Program-made: the position numbers and the translations under genes
Assembly (NCBI RefSeq): GCF_014203235.1
Contig: NZ_JACHIN010000022.1
Location: 2,735 to 66,734 of the forward strand
Length of the DNA: 64,000 bases
Direction: 5' to 3'
From: Nonomuraea endophytica
Lineage (GTDB): Bacteria > Actinomycetota > Actinomycetes > Streptosporangiales > Streptosporangiaceae
Notes under the pieces: model-generated
What the model was told of the DNA's origin: nothing
Databases searched by the model: none
Seen by the model: the letters and a program-made list of their open reading frames with translations, nothing else
In this document: positions 47,697-56,572 of the stretch, piece by piece
Layout: every line of letters begins with the position of its first letter
Numbering within the stretch: the first letter of the stretch is position 1

Positions 47697-48469
47697 GAAA
47701 GCCGCTCATCGCCGGCAACTGGAAGATGAACCTCAACCACCTTGAGGCCATCGCTCTGGTGCAGAAGCTCGCCTTCGCCCTGAACGACAAGGACTTCGAC
47801 AAGGTGGAGGTGGCCGTGCTGCCGCCGTTCACCGACATGCGCAGCGTGCAGACGCTCGTCGACGGCGACAAGCTGCGCATCGTGTACGGCGCGCAGGACA
47901 TCAGCCAGCACGACGGCGGCGCCTACACCGGCGAGGTGTCCGGCGCCATGCTCGCCAAGCTGGGCTGCACGTTCGTCACCGTCGGCCACTCCGAGCGGCG
48001 CGAGTACCACAACGAGGACGACGAGCTGGTCAATGCCAAGGTCAGGGCCGCCTACCGGCACTCGATCACGCCGATCCTGTGCGTGGGCGAGGGCCTGCCG
48101 GTGCGGCAGGCGGGCGGCCAGGTGGCGTATTCCGTGTCACAACTCGATGCCGCTCTGCGCAAAATCACGCCGGAGCAGGCAAAATCGATAGTGGTGGCCT
48201 ACGAACCGGTCTGGGCGATCGGCACCGGCGAGGTGGCCACCCCGCAGGACGCGCAGGAGGTCTGCGGAGCGCTGCGAGGACGACTCGCTGAGCTCTACGA
48301 CGCCGAAGTGGCCGCCGCGGTCCGTATCCTGTACGGAGGATCGGTGAAGTCAGGCAACATCGCCGGGATCATGGCTCAGCCCGATGTCGACGGCGCGCTC
48401 GTGGGCGGCGCCAGCATCGACGCCGGGGAGTACGTCAAGATCTGCCGATTCGGCGAATTGTCCGGCTAA
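47693..48469 (+). CDS. tpiA: Triose-phosphate isomerase
   Basis: 258 residues. GNWKMN (catalytic Lys region), VGHSERR (His), the catalytic Glu in AYEPVWAIGTG, then LYGGSVKSGN. Cytosolic glycolytic enzyme. GTG 47693 coupled to pgk. Confidence 0.96.
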   Translation: MRKPLIAGNWKMNLNHLEAIALVQKLAFALNDKDFDKVEVAVLPPFTDMRSVQTLVDGDKLRIVYGAQDISQHDGGAYTGEVSGAMLAKLGCTFVTVGHSERREYHNEDDELVNAKVRAAYRHSITPILCVGEGLPVRQAGGQVAYSVSQLDAALRKITPEQAKSIVVAYEPVWAIGTGEVATPQDAQEVCGALRGRLAELYDAEVAAAVRILYGGSVKSGNIAGIMAQPDVDGALVGGASIDAGEYVKICRFGELSG

Positions 48470-48492
48470 CTGGGTCGTTCAGGGGGTGCGAC

Positions 48493-48519
48493 TTGACACC
48501 AGGTCGTACCCTCTAGAAG
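48493..48519 (+). promoter_or_regulatory. Possible secG promoter
   Basis: A perfect TTGACA (48493-48498) is followed after 15 bases by TAGAAG (48514-48519). The spacer is short by two bases, so this is tentative. It lies 50 bases upstream of secG. Confidence 0.35.
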
Positions 48520-48568
48520 CAAGTTTGAATCGTCACGCGTAACAGTGGATTGAAGGAACAGGCATACC

Positions 48569-48799
48569 GTGGAAATCGGAATCTCCATCGCCCTCATCCT
48601 GGCGAGCCTTCTCATGATCCTGCTCGTCCTGCTCCACAAGGGTAAGGGTGGCGGTCTGTCTGACATGTTCGGCGGCGGTTTCTCGTCGAACTTCGGCGGC
48701 TCGTCCGTGGTGGAGCGCAACCTCGACCGGCTGACCGTCATCACCGGCGTGGTCTGGTTCGTCTGCATCATCGCGCTCGGCCTGCTGCTCAAGCCCTGA
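48569..48799 (+). CDS. secG: Preprotein translocase subunit SecG
   Basis: 76 residues with two membrane segments (ISIALILASLLMILLVLLHKGKG and VITGVVWFVCIIALGLLLKP) and the SecG loop GGGLSDMFGGGFSSNFGGSS between them. Part of the SecYEG channel. GTG 48569 with AAGGAA upstream. Position after tpiA is conserved. Confidence 0.93.
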   Translation: MEIGISIALILASLLMILLVLLHKGKGGGLSDMFGGGFSSNFGGSSVVERNLDRLTVITGVVWFVCIIALGLLLKP

Positions 48800-48830
48800 G
48801 CTTCCCGGCGACGCGTGACAGTGATTCTCC

Positions 48831-48847
48831 CCCCGCCGCTCGCGGGG
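48831..48847 (+). terminator. Weak hairpin after secG
   Basis: CCCCGC-CGCTC-GCGGGG, a 6-bp stem 31 bases after secG and 23 before rbpA. It may attenuate read-through into rbpA. Confidence 0.35.
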
Positions 48848-48869
48848 CGATCGAGCAAGGAGTTCATCC

Positions 48870-49214
48870 GTGGGTAGTGGCAACGCGATCCGTGGCAGCC
48901 GTGTCGGCGCCGGCCCGATGGGGGAGGCCGAGCGCGGCGAGGCAGCTCCCAGAGTGCGGGTCTCGTTCTGGTGCGCCAACATGCATGAGACGCGACCCAG
49001 CTTCGCCAGTGACGCGGCCGTTCCCGAGCACTGGGACTGCCCGCGCTGTGGCCTCCCGGCCGGGCAGGACGAGGCGGCCCCGCCCGCTCCTCCGAAGAAC
49101 GAGCCGTACAAGACGCACCTGGCCTATGTGAAGGAGCGCCGGAGCGACAAGGACGGCAAGGCGATTCTGGAGGAGGCGCTCGAGCGCCTGCGCAACAACA
49201 AGTCGCCCTGGTAG
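48870..49214 (+). CDS. rbpA: RNA polymerase-binding protein RbpA
   Basis: 114 residues. Conserved GSGNAIRGSRVGAGPMGEAE at the N terminus, a core beta-barrel with one zinc-type CPRC pair (DCPRCGLPAG), and the sigma-interacting C-terminal part (KTHLAYVKERRSDKDGKAIL). It stabilises the open complex with the principal sigma factor. GTG 48870 has AAGGAG upstream. Confidence 0.96.
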   Translation: MGSGNAIRGSRVGAGPMGEAERGEAAPRVRVSFWCANMHETRPSFASDAAVPEHWDCPRCGLPAGQDEAAPPAPPKNEPYKTHLAYVKERRSDKDGKAILEEALERLRNNKSPW

Positions 49215-49232
49215 ACGTTTACCCGGTCCGAC

Positions 49233-49262
49233 GGAAGCCCCCGCGCCCTCGCGGGGGCTTCC
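49233..49262. terminator. Strong terminator after rbpA
   Basis: A perfect 13-bp stem (49233-49245 and 49250-49262) with a CCCT loop, 18 bases after the rbpA stop, between convergent genes. Confidence 0.88.
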
Positions 49263-49384
49263 GTGTGTTCCCGGCGTGCGCGCTCCGGGGTTGTGGACGC
49301 GCAGCCCGATCCTTCACACCGTCCGTGTCCGCGACGACGACACGAGGGGAACCTTCGGTGAAGGCGCGGACAACGCTCCCGTGC

Positions 49385-50989
49385 TCAGCCGGAGTAGACC
49401 TGCTCGCCGTCCACGAACGTGCGGCGCACGCGGGTGGTCCAGATCTCGCTCTCGGGCAGCGTGAACGGGTCGCGGTCGAGCACCACCAGGTCGGCGGGAC
49501 GGCCCTGCTCGATGACGCCGGCCGGGGAGCGGTTGATCCACGCCGATCCGGCCGTGTAAGCGATGAGCGCCTCGGTCAGCCCGATGCGCTGGCCGGGCAG
49601 GAACGGCGTCCGCGCGGTCGGGTAGTCGGCGTGCACCGAGCCGCCGGGCTCGGTCCTGTTGACCGCCACGTGCAGGCCCTGCAGCGGGTCGGCGCTGGAG
49701 ACCGGCCAGTCGCTGCCCGCGCAGAAGCGGGTGCCGTGGCCGAGCAGGTCGGCGAAGGGGTACTGCCACGACGAGCGCGGCTCGCCGAGGAAGGGCAGCG
49801 TCAGCTCGTCCATCTGGGCGTGGTGGGTGGCCCACAGCGGCTGCAGGTTGGCGGTGACGCCGAGCGCGGCGAAGCGCGGCACGTCCGACGGCTCGATGAC
49901 CTGCAGGTGGGCGATGTGGTGGCGGTTGGCCGGATCGGTGCCCTCGAAGCTGTCCAGCGCCTCGCGCACCGCCCGCTCGCCGATGGCGTGGAAGTGCACC
50001 TGGAAGCCGAGCCGGTCCAGTTCGCGCACGTACTCCTTGAGCTTGCCCGGGTCCACGTAGGACAGGCCGGTGCCGCCGCACAGACAGTACGGCTCCAGCG
50101 TCGCGGCGGTGAAGTTCTCCGTGATGCCGTCCTGCATGATCTTCACCGAGGTGGCGCGGAAGCGCTCCAGCCCCTCGGCGGAGGCGCGGCGCTCCACCAG
50201 GCCGGGGATCTGCTCGGCGCCACGGGTGCGGTCCCACCACAGCGCGCCCACCACGCGGGCCTTGAGCCGTCCTGAGCGGGCCGCCGACAGGTAGGTCGGC
50301 AACTGGTCGTCGGAGCCGGCGTACGAGCCGACGATCGCGTCCTGCCAGCCGGTGATGCCCAGCGAGAACAGGTGCGCCTGCGCGTCCACGAGCGCGTCGT
50401 CGGCGTCCTGGGCGGTGGCGCGCGGGGTCAGCAGGCCGACGAGGTCCATGGCGCCCTCGTGCAGGACGCCGCTCGGGGTGCCGTCGGGGTCGCGTTCGAT
50501 GCGGCCGTCGGCGGGGTCGGGGGTGTCCTTGGTGATCCCGGCCCGTTCCAGGGCGCGGGTGTTGACCCAGGCGGCGTGGTGGTCGCGCTGGATCAGGTAG
50601 GCGGGGCGGTCGAGGAAGTCGAGCTGCGCGCGGTGGGGCAGGCCGCCGGGGAAGGCCGACATGTCCCAGCCACCGCCGTCGATCCACTCCTTGTCCGGAT
50701 GGCCGGCGGCGTAGCTGCTGATCTCCTCGACGTAGGCGTCGAGGCCGTAGACCTCGCTCAGGTCGCACTTGGCGCGCTCCAGCCCGGCCTGGACCGGGTG
50801 GATGTGCGCGTCGGTGAAGCCGGGCACCAGCAGGCCGCCGTCCAGGTCCACGCTCTCGTGGCGGGGGGCCTGCCGTACCAGGTCGGCCTCGTCGCCCACG
50901 GCGGCGATCACGCCGTCGCGCACGAGCACGGCCTCGGCGAAGCCGCCGAGCGCGGTGAACACGCGCCCGCCGCGGAAGAGGGTCGTCAT
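49385..50989 (-). CDS. Amidohydrolase family protein (YtcJ-like)
   Basis: 534 residues, TIM-barrel amidohydrolase. Metal motif DAHIHP near residue 63, a later HFHAIGERA, the second-His region HHIAHLQVIE and the Asp in FCAGSDWPVS. YtcJ-type enzymes hydrolyse amides or imides of unknown nature. ATG 50989 has GAAGGAG upstream; it is the second gene of an operon with the FAD oxidoreductase (16-base gap). Confidence 0.85.
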   Translation of the reverse strand: MTTLFRGGRVFTALGGFAEAVLVRDGVIAAVGDEADLVRQAPRHESVDLDGGLLVPGFTDAHIHPVQAGLERAKCDLSEVYGLDAYVEEISSYAAGHPDKEWIDGGGWDMSAFPGGLPHRAQLDFLDRPAYLIQRDHHAAWVNTRALERAGITKDTPDPADGRIERDPDGTPSGVLHEGAMDLVGLLTPRATAQDADDALVDAQAHLFSLGITGWQDAIVGSYAGSDDQLPTYLSAARSGRLKARVVGALWWDRTRGAEQIPGLVERRASAEGLERFRATSVKIMQDGITENFTAATLEPYCLCGGTGLSYVDPGKLKEYVRELDRLGFQVHFHAIGERAVREALDSFEGTDPANRHHIAHLQVIEPSDVPRFAALGVTANLQPLWATHHAQMDELTLPFLGEPRSSWQYPFADLLGHGTRFCAGSDWPVSSADPLQGLHVAVNRTEPGGSVHADYPTARTPFLPGQRIGLTEALIAYTAGSAWINRSPAGVIEQGRPADLVVLDRDPFTLPESEIWTTRVRRTFVDGEQVYSG

Positions 50990-51005
50990 CGGGGAGTGTT
51001 CTCCT

Positions 51006-52397
51006 TCAGTGGCCGGTGATGAGGTCGGCGAGGCGGGCCAGGGCCGAGGTGCGGGTCATGGAGCGCTCGCGCTGGTCGGCCATACGGTACAGGCGGTACA
51101 TGGAGTGCACGCCCGCCCACCGCAGCGGCTCCGGTTCCCACGCGCGCACCTTCCTGCCCACCCACGGCAGCGCGGTCAGCTCGGTGTCCGCGCCGAGGAT
51201 CAGGTCGCGCAGGGTACGGCCGGCCAGGTTCGTCGTCGTGACCCCGTGGCCGGTGTAGCCGCCGGCCCAGCCGAGTCCGGTGTCACGGTCCAGGTGGACG
51301 GTCGAGCACCAGTCGCGCGGCACGCCCAGCACGCCGGACCAGGCGTGGGCGACCTTCGACGAGGCGGCGGCGGGGAAGAAGTCGATCAGCAGCTGCCAGA
51401 GCGCCTCGACGGTCCAGTCGTGGGTGTTGCCACGGGCGTCGACGCGGGAGCCGTACAGGTAGGGGCGGCCGCGGCCGCCGAAGGCGATGCGGTCGTCCTC
51501 GGTGCGCTGGGCGTAGATGTAGTAGTGGGCCAGGTCGCCCAGGAGTTCGGCGCCCTGCCAGCCGACCGTGTCCCAGAACGCGGCGGGCAGCGGCTCGGTG
51601 ACGATCATGGAGCTGTTCATCGGGAGCCACTGGCGGCGCAGGCCCTTGAGCTGGGAGGTGAAGCCCTCGGTCGCGCGGATCACGTGCTGGGCCTCGGCGG
51701 TGCCGTACGGCGTGATGGCCCGATGCGGCAGGATGCTGGTGACGGGGGTGCGCTCGAAGACGCGCACGCCGAGGTCGCGCACCACGCGCGCCAGGCCGCG
51801 CACGAGCTTGGCGGGCTGGATGCGGGCGCAGTGCGGCGTCCAGACCGCGCCCACGGCGCCGGCCACGCGCAGGTGGTCGGCCGGGTCCACCACGCGCAGG
51901 TCCTCCTCGCGCAGGCCGGTCGCGCGCGCGTCCGCGACGAGCTCGCGCAGCCGTCCGGCCTGGGCGCTGGTGCGGGCCACGGTGAGTTCGCCGCCCTTGA
52001 CGATGCCGGCGTCCACGTCCTCCTTGGCGCAGACCGCGATCACCTCGTCGATCGTGGCGTACATCTCCCGCTGGAGTGCCCGCGCGGCGTCCTCGCCGTG
52101 GGTCTTGGCGTAGCGGCCGTGGGAACCGGCCAGTGCGCCGGTCAGCCAGCCGCCGTTGCGGCCCGAGGCGCCGAACCCGGCGAACTCCTGCTCCAGCACC
52201 ACGACGTCGAGCGCGGGCCGGGCCTTCTTGAGGTAGTACGCGGTCCACAACCCGGTGAGGCCGGCGCCGACGATGACCACGTCGGCCCGGAGGTCGCCGT
52301 CCAGGCGCGGTCCAGGCTCCGGTATGCCAGAGGAGCGATACCAGAAAGACACCTCGCCATTGACGAAGTCATCAGATAGTGGCACACGCGCGTTCAT
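51006..52397 (-). CDS. FAD-dependent amine/amino-acid oxidoreductase (DAO family)
   Basis: 463 residues. FAD-binding VVIVGAGLTGLWTAYYLKK after a 40-residue N-terminal extension, VVLEQEFAGFGASGRNGGW, and the C-terminal flavin contact GYTGHGVTTTNLAGR. The pattern fits gamma-glutamylputrescine oxidase or related amine oxidases. With the amidohydrolase downstream, polyamine or amino-acid amide breakdown is plausible. Confidence 0.85.
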   Translation of the reverse strand: MNARVPLSDDFVNGEVSFWYRSSGIPEPGPRLDGDLRADVVIVGAGLTGLWTAYYLKKARPALDVVVLEQEFAGFGASGRNGGWLTGALAGSHGRYAKTHGEDAARALQREMYATIDEVIAVCAKEDVDAGIVKGGELTVARTSAQAGRLRELVADARATGLREEDLRVVDPADHLRVAGAVGAVWTPHCARIQPAKLVRGLARVVRDLGVRVFERTPVTSILPHRAITPYGTAEAQHVIRATEGFTSQLKGLRRQWLPMNSSMIVTEPLPAAFWDTVGWQGAELLGDLAHYYIYAQRTEDDRIAFGGRGRPYLYGSRVDARGNTHDWTVEALWQLLIDFFPAAASSKVAHAWSGVLGVPRDWCSTVHLDRDTGLGWAGGYTGHGVTTTNLAGRTLRDLILGADTELTALPWVGRKVRAWEPEPLRWAGVHSMYRLYRMADQRERSMTRTSALARLADLITGH

Positions 52398-52493
52398 AGC
52401 ACCCCATCTTCCAGCATCCAGGATGTAACACGCTGCATCGAAAAGGGGTGTGAGCGAAACAGAGTGTTAGCTTGTCCGAAACAGCCTCCCCGC

Positions 52494-53528
52494 ATGCTGG
52501 AAGACATGGCATTCCTGCGCATCCGCACCACGGTCGACGAACGTCCCGGACGTCTCGCCTCGCTGGCCGCAGCCCTGGCCGGCCGGGGCGGCAACATCCT
52601 CGGCCTCAGCGTGCAGACCGACGCCGACGGGACCGTCGACGAGTTCGTCGCCGAGATCTCCGCCACACCCGAGACCGTCCGCACCGCCCTGGAAGCGGCC
52701 GGCGGGCGCCGGGTCCAGGTGGTGCCCGCCACCGCCCACGAGCTGACCGACGAGCCCACCAGGGCGCTGCTGCTGGCCTCCCGGCTGCGCTCGATGCCGT
52801 GGCGCCTGCCCGAGCTGCTGGCCGAGCTGCTGCGCGCGGACGACGGCCGATGGACCTATGGTGAAGCGGTGAGCGATCTCCCCGACCCGACGCGGCTGGT
52901 GGTGCCGGTCGCCGCCCGGCGCGCCGTACGGCTGCGCCGCGCGGACCTGCCCTTCACGCTGACCGAGGCGGCGCGGGCCGCCTCCTTCGTACGGCTGGCG
53001 CAGCCCGCCCCCGACCACGCCACCGCCGAGCAGGGCATCCGGCTGGCCGACGGCGCCCAGGTCACGGTCAAGCCGCTCACCGGCATCTACCGCGAAGCCG
53101 TACGCGACCTGCACGACCGGTGCTCGCCGGAGGCGCGCAGGTTCCGCTACTTCACCTCGATGCCGGCGCTGCCGCCGCGCATGTTCGAGCGCCTGTGCGA
53201 CCGCACCCGCGGCCACTCCCTCGTGGCCGGGCACGACGGCCAGGTCGTGGCCATGGCCAACCTGATGTTCACCCCGGATCCCGGCATCGCCGAGATGGCC
53301 TTCCTGGTCGAGGACCGCTGGCAGGGGCGCGGTCTGGGCACGGCGCTGGCCAGGATGCTGGTGACCGAGGCGCGTGACCAGGGCTACGCCGAGGTGCGGG
53401 CCACGATGCTCTCCGACAACGTCCGGATGCGCCGCCTGCTCGTCTCCCTGGGCGCGACGCTGGGCTACACCGACGATCCCGGCGTGGTCGAGTCCCGCCT
53501 CCCGGTCGGCGCCCTGACCTCAGCCTGA
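52494..53528 (+). CDS. ACT-GNAT fusion, amino-acid-regulated acetyltransferase
   Basis: About 344 residues. N-terminal ACT domain (FLRIRTTVDERPGRLASLAAALAGRGGNI), then a GNAT acetyltransferase with the acetyl-CoA site VEDRWQGRGLGTALARML. Actinobacterial proteins with this architecture acetylate lysines, for example of acyl-CoA synthetases, under control of amino acids bound by ACT. Start uncertain: ATG 52494 or 52506, neither with a good site. Divergent from the FAD oxidase operon. Confidence 0.78.
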   Translation: MLEDMAFLRIRTTVDERPGRLASLAAALAGRGGNILGLSVQTDADGTVDEFVAEISATPETVRTALEAAGGRRVQVVPATAHELTDEPTRALLLASRLRSMPWRLPELLAELLRADDGRWTYGEAVSDLPDPTRLVVPVAARRAVRLRRADLPFTLTEAARAASFVRLAQPAPDHATAEQGIRLADGAQVTVKPLTGIYREAVRDLHDRCSPEARRFRYFTSMPALPPRMFERLCDRTRGHSLVAGHDGQVVAMANLMFTPDPGIAEMAFLVEDRWQGRGLGTALARMLVTEARDQGYAEVRATMLSDNVRMRRLLVSLGATLGYTDDPGVVESRLPVGALTSA

Positions 53529-53553
53529 CGCCCGGCGGCATTTCTAAACGGCC

Positions 53554-54177
53554 TCAGCCTGATGCGGCTTCGCCCTCGTCGTCCTCTCCGCCGGGCTTGT
53601 GGCCCTCGGTGGGCGGGTCGTCCGGACGGGCGATGCCCAGGTGCCGCTCGATCCGCCGCAGGCTGGCCTCGATGCGCGTCAGCCGTTCCTCCAGATGGGT
53701 CGCCCTCGGCCCGATCAGCGGGTCCGCCAGGCTCTCGGGCCCGCGCCCGCGGGTCTTCTCCACGACCTTCCCCCGCAGCACGCTCAGGTTCGCGCCCTGC
53801 TTGACCAGGACCTGCGCGGCCACCCCCTCGCCCTCCCTGATCAGGCCGAGCAGGATGTGCTCCGTGCCGATGTAGTTGTGGTGCAGCTGCAACGCCTCGC
53901 GCAACGACAGTTCCAGCACCTTCTTGGCCCGCGGCGTGAACGGGATGTGCCCCGACGGCGACGCCTGGCCGTGCCCGATGATCTGCTCCACCTCGATGCG
54001 GACCTCGGGCAGCGCGATGCCGTTCTCCCGCAGCACCAGGGCGGCGATCCCCTCGCCCTCATGGATCAGCCCGAGCAGCAGATGCTCGGTGCCGATGTAG
54101 TTGTGATTGAGCATTCTGGCCTCTTCCTGGGCCAGAACCACCACGCGGCGGGCACGGTCGGTGAAACGCTCGAACAC
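53554..54177 (-). CDS. Stand-alone Clp N-terminal domain protein (ClpC2-like)
   Basis: 207 residues. Two Clp_N repeats, MFERFTDRARRVVVLAQEEARMLNHNYIGTEHLLLG at 1-36 and the repeat with NYIGTEHILLG, followed by a short coiled coil (HLEERLTRIEASLRRIERHLG) and an acidic tail. It has no ATPase domain. It copies the part of ClpC that binds substrates and antibiotics such as cyclomarin, so it may act as a decoy or adaptor. GTG 54177, GGGAGG upstream. Confidence 0.82.
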   Translation of the reverse strand: MFERFTDRARRVVVLAQEEARMLNHNYIGTEHLLLGLIHEGEGIAALVLRENGIALPEVRIEVEQIIGHGQASPSGHIPFTPRAKKVLELSLREALQLHHNYIGTEHILLGLIREGEGVAAQVLVKQGANLSVLRGKVVEKTRGRGPESLADPLIGPRATHLEERLTRIEASLRRIERHLGIARPDDPPTEGHKPGGEDDEGEAASG

Positions 54178-54249
54178 GGGGGCCTCCCGGCTAAGAGGGC
54201 TGGTTCCACTATGCGCTACAAACCCCCCGATGTGGGGTAATTGACAGGT

Positions 54250-55035
54250 GTGGATCTTGACGAGGTGGCGGACCGCCTGTATGGCCTCCCGCCTGCCGAC
54301 TTCACCGCCGCACGCACCGCGGAGGCCGCCGCGGCGAAGGAGTCCGGTCAGGTACGGCTGGCGCGCGAGATCGCCGGGCTGCGCAAGCCCACGGTCTCGG
54401 CCGGGGCGGTCAACCGCGCCCGCAGGGAACATCCCGAACTGCTGGCCGAGCTCCTGTCGGTAGGGGAGGACCTGCGCGCCGCCTGGGCCGAGGGCGACGC
54501 CGACGCGCTCGCCGAACTGACCAGGCGGCGCGGCGAGGTGACCGGCAGGCTCGCCCGCCTCCTGCGCCAGGGCGGCCTGTCCGGCGCGGCGGCCATGGAG
54601 GTCGACCAGACCCTCGACGCGGCCGTGGTGGACGAGGAGGCGGCCGGCCTCGTACGGCTGGGCCGCCTGGTGAAGCCGCTCAGCTACAGTGGTTTCGGCG
54701 GGCCATCCGGGCTGCCGTCGGCCGGTCCGGGCCTGGGCCGTACCTCCGCGAGGCCGCGCCGCGCCACCCGCTCGCCGGAGGAGGTGGAGCGGGAGCGGCG
54801 CGAGGCCGAGGAACGCCGGGCCAGGGAACTGGCCCAGGCCGAGTCCGACTACCAGGAGTGGCGGGACACGCTGGCGCTGGCCGTACAGGAGCTGGACGAG
54901 CGCTCGGAGAAGGTGGCCAGGCTGGAGAAGAAGCTCACCAAGGCCCGTAAGAAGCGGAACGAGAGCCAGCAGCGCGTCGACGTCGCCCGCCGCGAGGAGC
55001 GCCTGGCCCGCCAGCGCCTGGAGAAGGCCAACTAG
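54250..55035 (+). CDS. Coiled-coil protein of unknown function
   Basis: 261 residues. N-terminal helical domain (EVADRLYGLPPADFTAARTAEA), Gly/Pro linker, and a C-terminal coiled coil of about 90 very charged residues (SPEEVERERREAEERRARELAQ, DERSEKVARLEKKLTKARKKR). No enzyme motif. GTG 54250 gives the best N terminus; TTG 54241 is alternative. It is divergent from the ClpC2-like gene, and its stop overlaps that of the convergent reductase gene. Confidence 0.65.
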   Translation: MDLDEVADRLYGLPPADFTAARTAEAAAAKESGQVRLAREIAGLRKPTVSAGAVNRARREHPELLAELLSVGEDLRAAWAEGDADALAELTRRRGEVTGRLARLLRQGGLSGAAAMEVDQTLDAAVVDEEAAGLVRLGRLVKPLSYSGFGGPSGLPSAGPGLGRTSARPRRATRSPEEVERERREAEERRARELAQAESDYQEWRDTLALAVQELDERSEKVARLEKKLTKARKKRNESQQRVDVARREERLARQRLEKAN

Positions 55036-55622
55036 AGCGGGCTGACGACGCGGTAGCGCGCGACGATCGCGCCGCCGTCGAACACCCGCGTCTCGGTGAG
55101 CTCCAGGCCGAGGTCGGCGGTCAGGCCGTCGAACATCCTCGGCCCCGAGCTCAGGACGGCCGGGGTGACGGCGAACAGGTACTCGTCGATCAGCCCGGGG
55201 GCGGCGGCGAGCGGCGCGAGCGTGTCCGGGCCGCAGGACAGGATGACGTCCCCGCGGTCCTTCTGCTTCAGCGCCGTGAGCTCGGCGACGAGGTCGCCGC
55301 CGACGACCAGGCGTTCGGGCGTGGACCGCAGGGTCCGGGAGAAGACGATCTTGGCCATGGCCCGCTGCCGCCGGGCGAAGCCGTGGTCGGCGGCGGTGAG
55401 CGGGGCGTCCCCGGGGTTCTCGCCGCGCGCGACCCGGTCCCACCAGGGCACGATCGTCTCGTACGCCGTCCTGCCGAGCGCCCAGGTGTCCGCACGGGCG
55501 AACTGCCCGGTGATGTACGCGGTCTCCTCCTCACCCCACGGAAACGGCTCCCAGAACCCACCCGCGGCGTTCGCGATGCGGTTGTCCAGGGTGGTCTGCA
55601 TGTGGAACACGATCTTTCGCAC
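55032..55622 (-). CDS. Dihydrofolate reductase / RibD C-terminal family protein
   Basis: 196 residues with MRKIVFHMQTTLDNRIA, a Gly-rich nucleotide site ADTWALGRTAYETI, and VVGGDLVAELTALKQKDRGDVILSCG. It probably reduces a pterin- or riboflavin-like substrate with NADPH; the substrate is not known. GTG 55622 has AAGGAGG nine bases upstream. Confidence 0.83.
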   Translation of the reverse strand: MRKIVFHMQTTLDNRIANAAGGFWEPFPWGEEETAYITGQFARADTWALGRTAYETIVPWWDRVARGENPGDAPLTAADHGFARRQRAMAKIVFSRTLRSTPERLVVGGDLVAELTALKQKDRGDVILSCGPDTLAPLAAAPGLIDEYLFAVTPAVLSSGPRMFDGLTADLGLELTETRVFDGGAIVARYRVVSPL

Positions 55623-55698
55623 CTGAAGCGACCTCCTTGCGTCGTGGCTCATCTGCAAGGCAGACCGCTTCGGGCGCGGAAAGTCATCGGTGTTCCGG

Positions 55699-56448
55699 CT
55701 AGCGGGTGGCGTGGGCGAGGTGGGCGCAGACCGGGAAGCCCTGCTCGGCGTAGGGGGCGGCCAGGGCGAGGTAGGCCTGGCGGATGCGCTCCACGGTGGC
55801 CGCGTCCTGTTCGAGGATGAACGCGAAGCGGGGTCCGGCTGCGGCGGTGACGTCGTCCCACCAGGTGGCGAGGTCGACGCGGTGGCGCCAGCGGATGGTG
55901 TCGACCGCGCCGCCGGAGAAGCCGCTCCGCTTGAGCAGGGCGGTGAAGGCCGCGGGGCTGGTGTACCGGTCGAAGTCGCGCGGCGGGTCCGGGACCTTGG
56001 GGAGTCCTACGGAGGCGGCGGCGTCGGCCAGCAGGGTGGTCGCGGGCATCTCATCGCGCTTCCACCAGCTCAGGGCGAGGGTGCCGCCGGGGCGCAGCAC
56101 GCGGTGGAGTTCGGCGAGGGTGGCCGGGGTGTCGGGGGCGTGCTGGATGACGAAGTTGCCGGCCACCGCGTCGAAGCCGCCCTCGGGGAAGGGGAGTTCG
56201 GGCAGGGCGGCGAGCCGTACGGCGGCGTGGGGGTGGGCGCGGGCGGTGTATTCGAGCATGTCCAGGTCGGAGTCGACGGCGGTGACGTCGGCGCCCAGCG
56301 CCAGGGCCGCCGCGGTCACCACGCCGGTGCCGCAGCCGAGGTCGAGCAGTCGTGGGGCGCGGCTCTTGCGGACGAGGTTGAGCAGCGGGTCCACGGTGTG
56401 GGCGGTGAGGCTCGCGAAGCCGCGGGCGTACACCTGGGGGTTGGTCAC
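55699..56448 (-). CDS. Class I SAM-dependent methyltransferase, probably leaderless
   Basis: 249 residues. SAM motif LLDLGCGTGVVTAAAL, acidic loop VTAVDSDLDML, FDAVAGNFVIQHAPD and a methyltransferase-type LRPGGTLALSWW. GTG 56448 has no ribosome-binding site, but a -10-like TAGGCT ends seven bases upstream, which suggests a leaderless message. Substrate unknown. Confidence 0.78.
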   Translation of the reverse strand: MTNPQVYARGFASLTAHTVDPLLNLVRKSRAPRLLDLGCGTGVVTAAALALGADVTAVDSDLDMLEYTARAHPHAAVRLAALPELPFPEGGFDAVAGNFVIQHAPDTPATLAELHRVLRPGGTLALSWWKRDEMPATTLLADAAASVGLPKVPDPPRDFDRYTSPAAFTALLKRSGFSGGAVDTIRWRHRVDLATWWDDVTAAAGPRFAFILEQDAATVERIRQAYLALAAPYAEQGFPVCAHLAHATR

Positions 56449-56572
56449 GGGCCGCAGCCTATCGGGGTGAGATGCCGGGCCGCAGCCGCGCACCTCAGAA
56501 GCTCACATTCTTGTGTGAAATTTCGCGATAAAGCCTGTCGTTGCCCGTTGAGGGCGACTTATGGTCATCCGC

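Noticed and set aside
52420..52470. Imperfect inverted repeat TAACAC...GTGTTA between divergent genes
   Set aside because: The arms match only over about six bases with a 30-base gap, too weak to call an operator.
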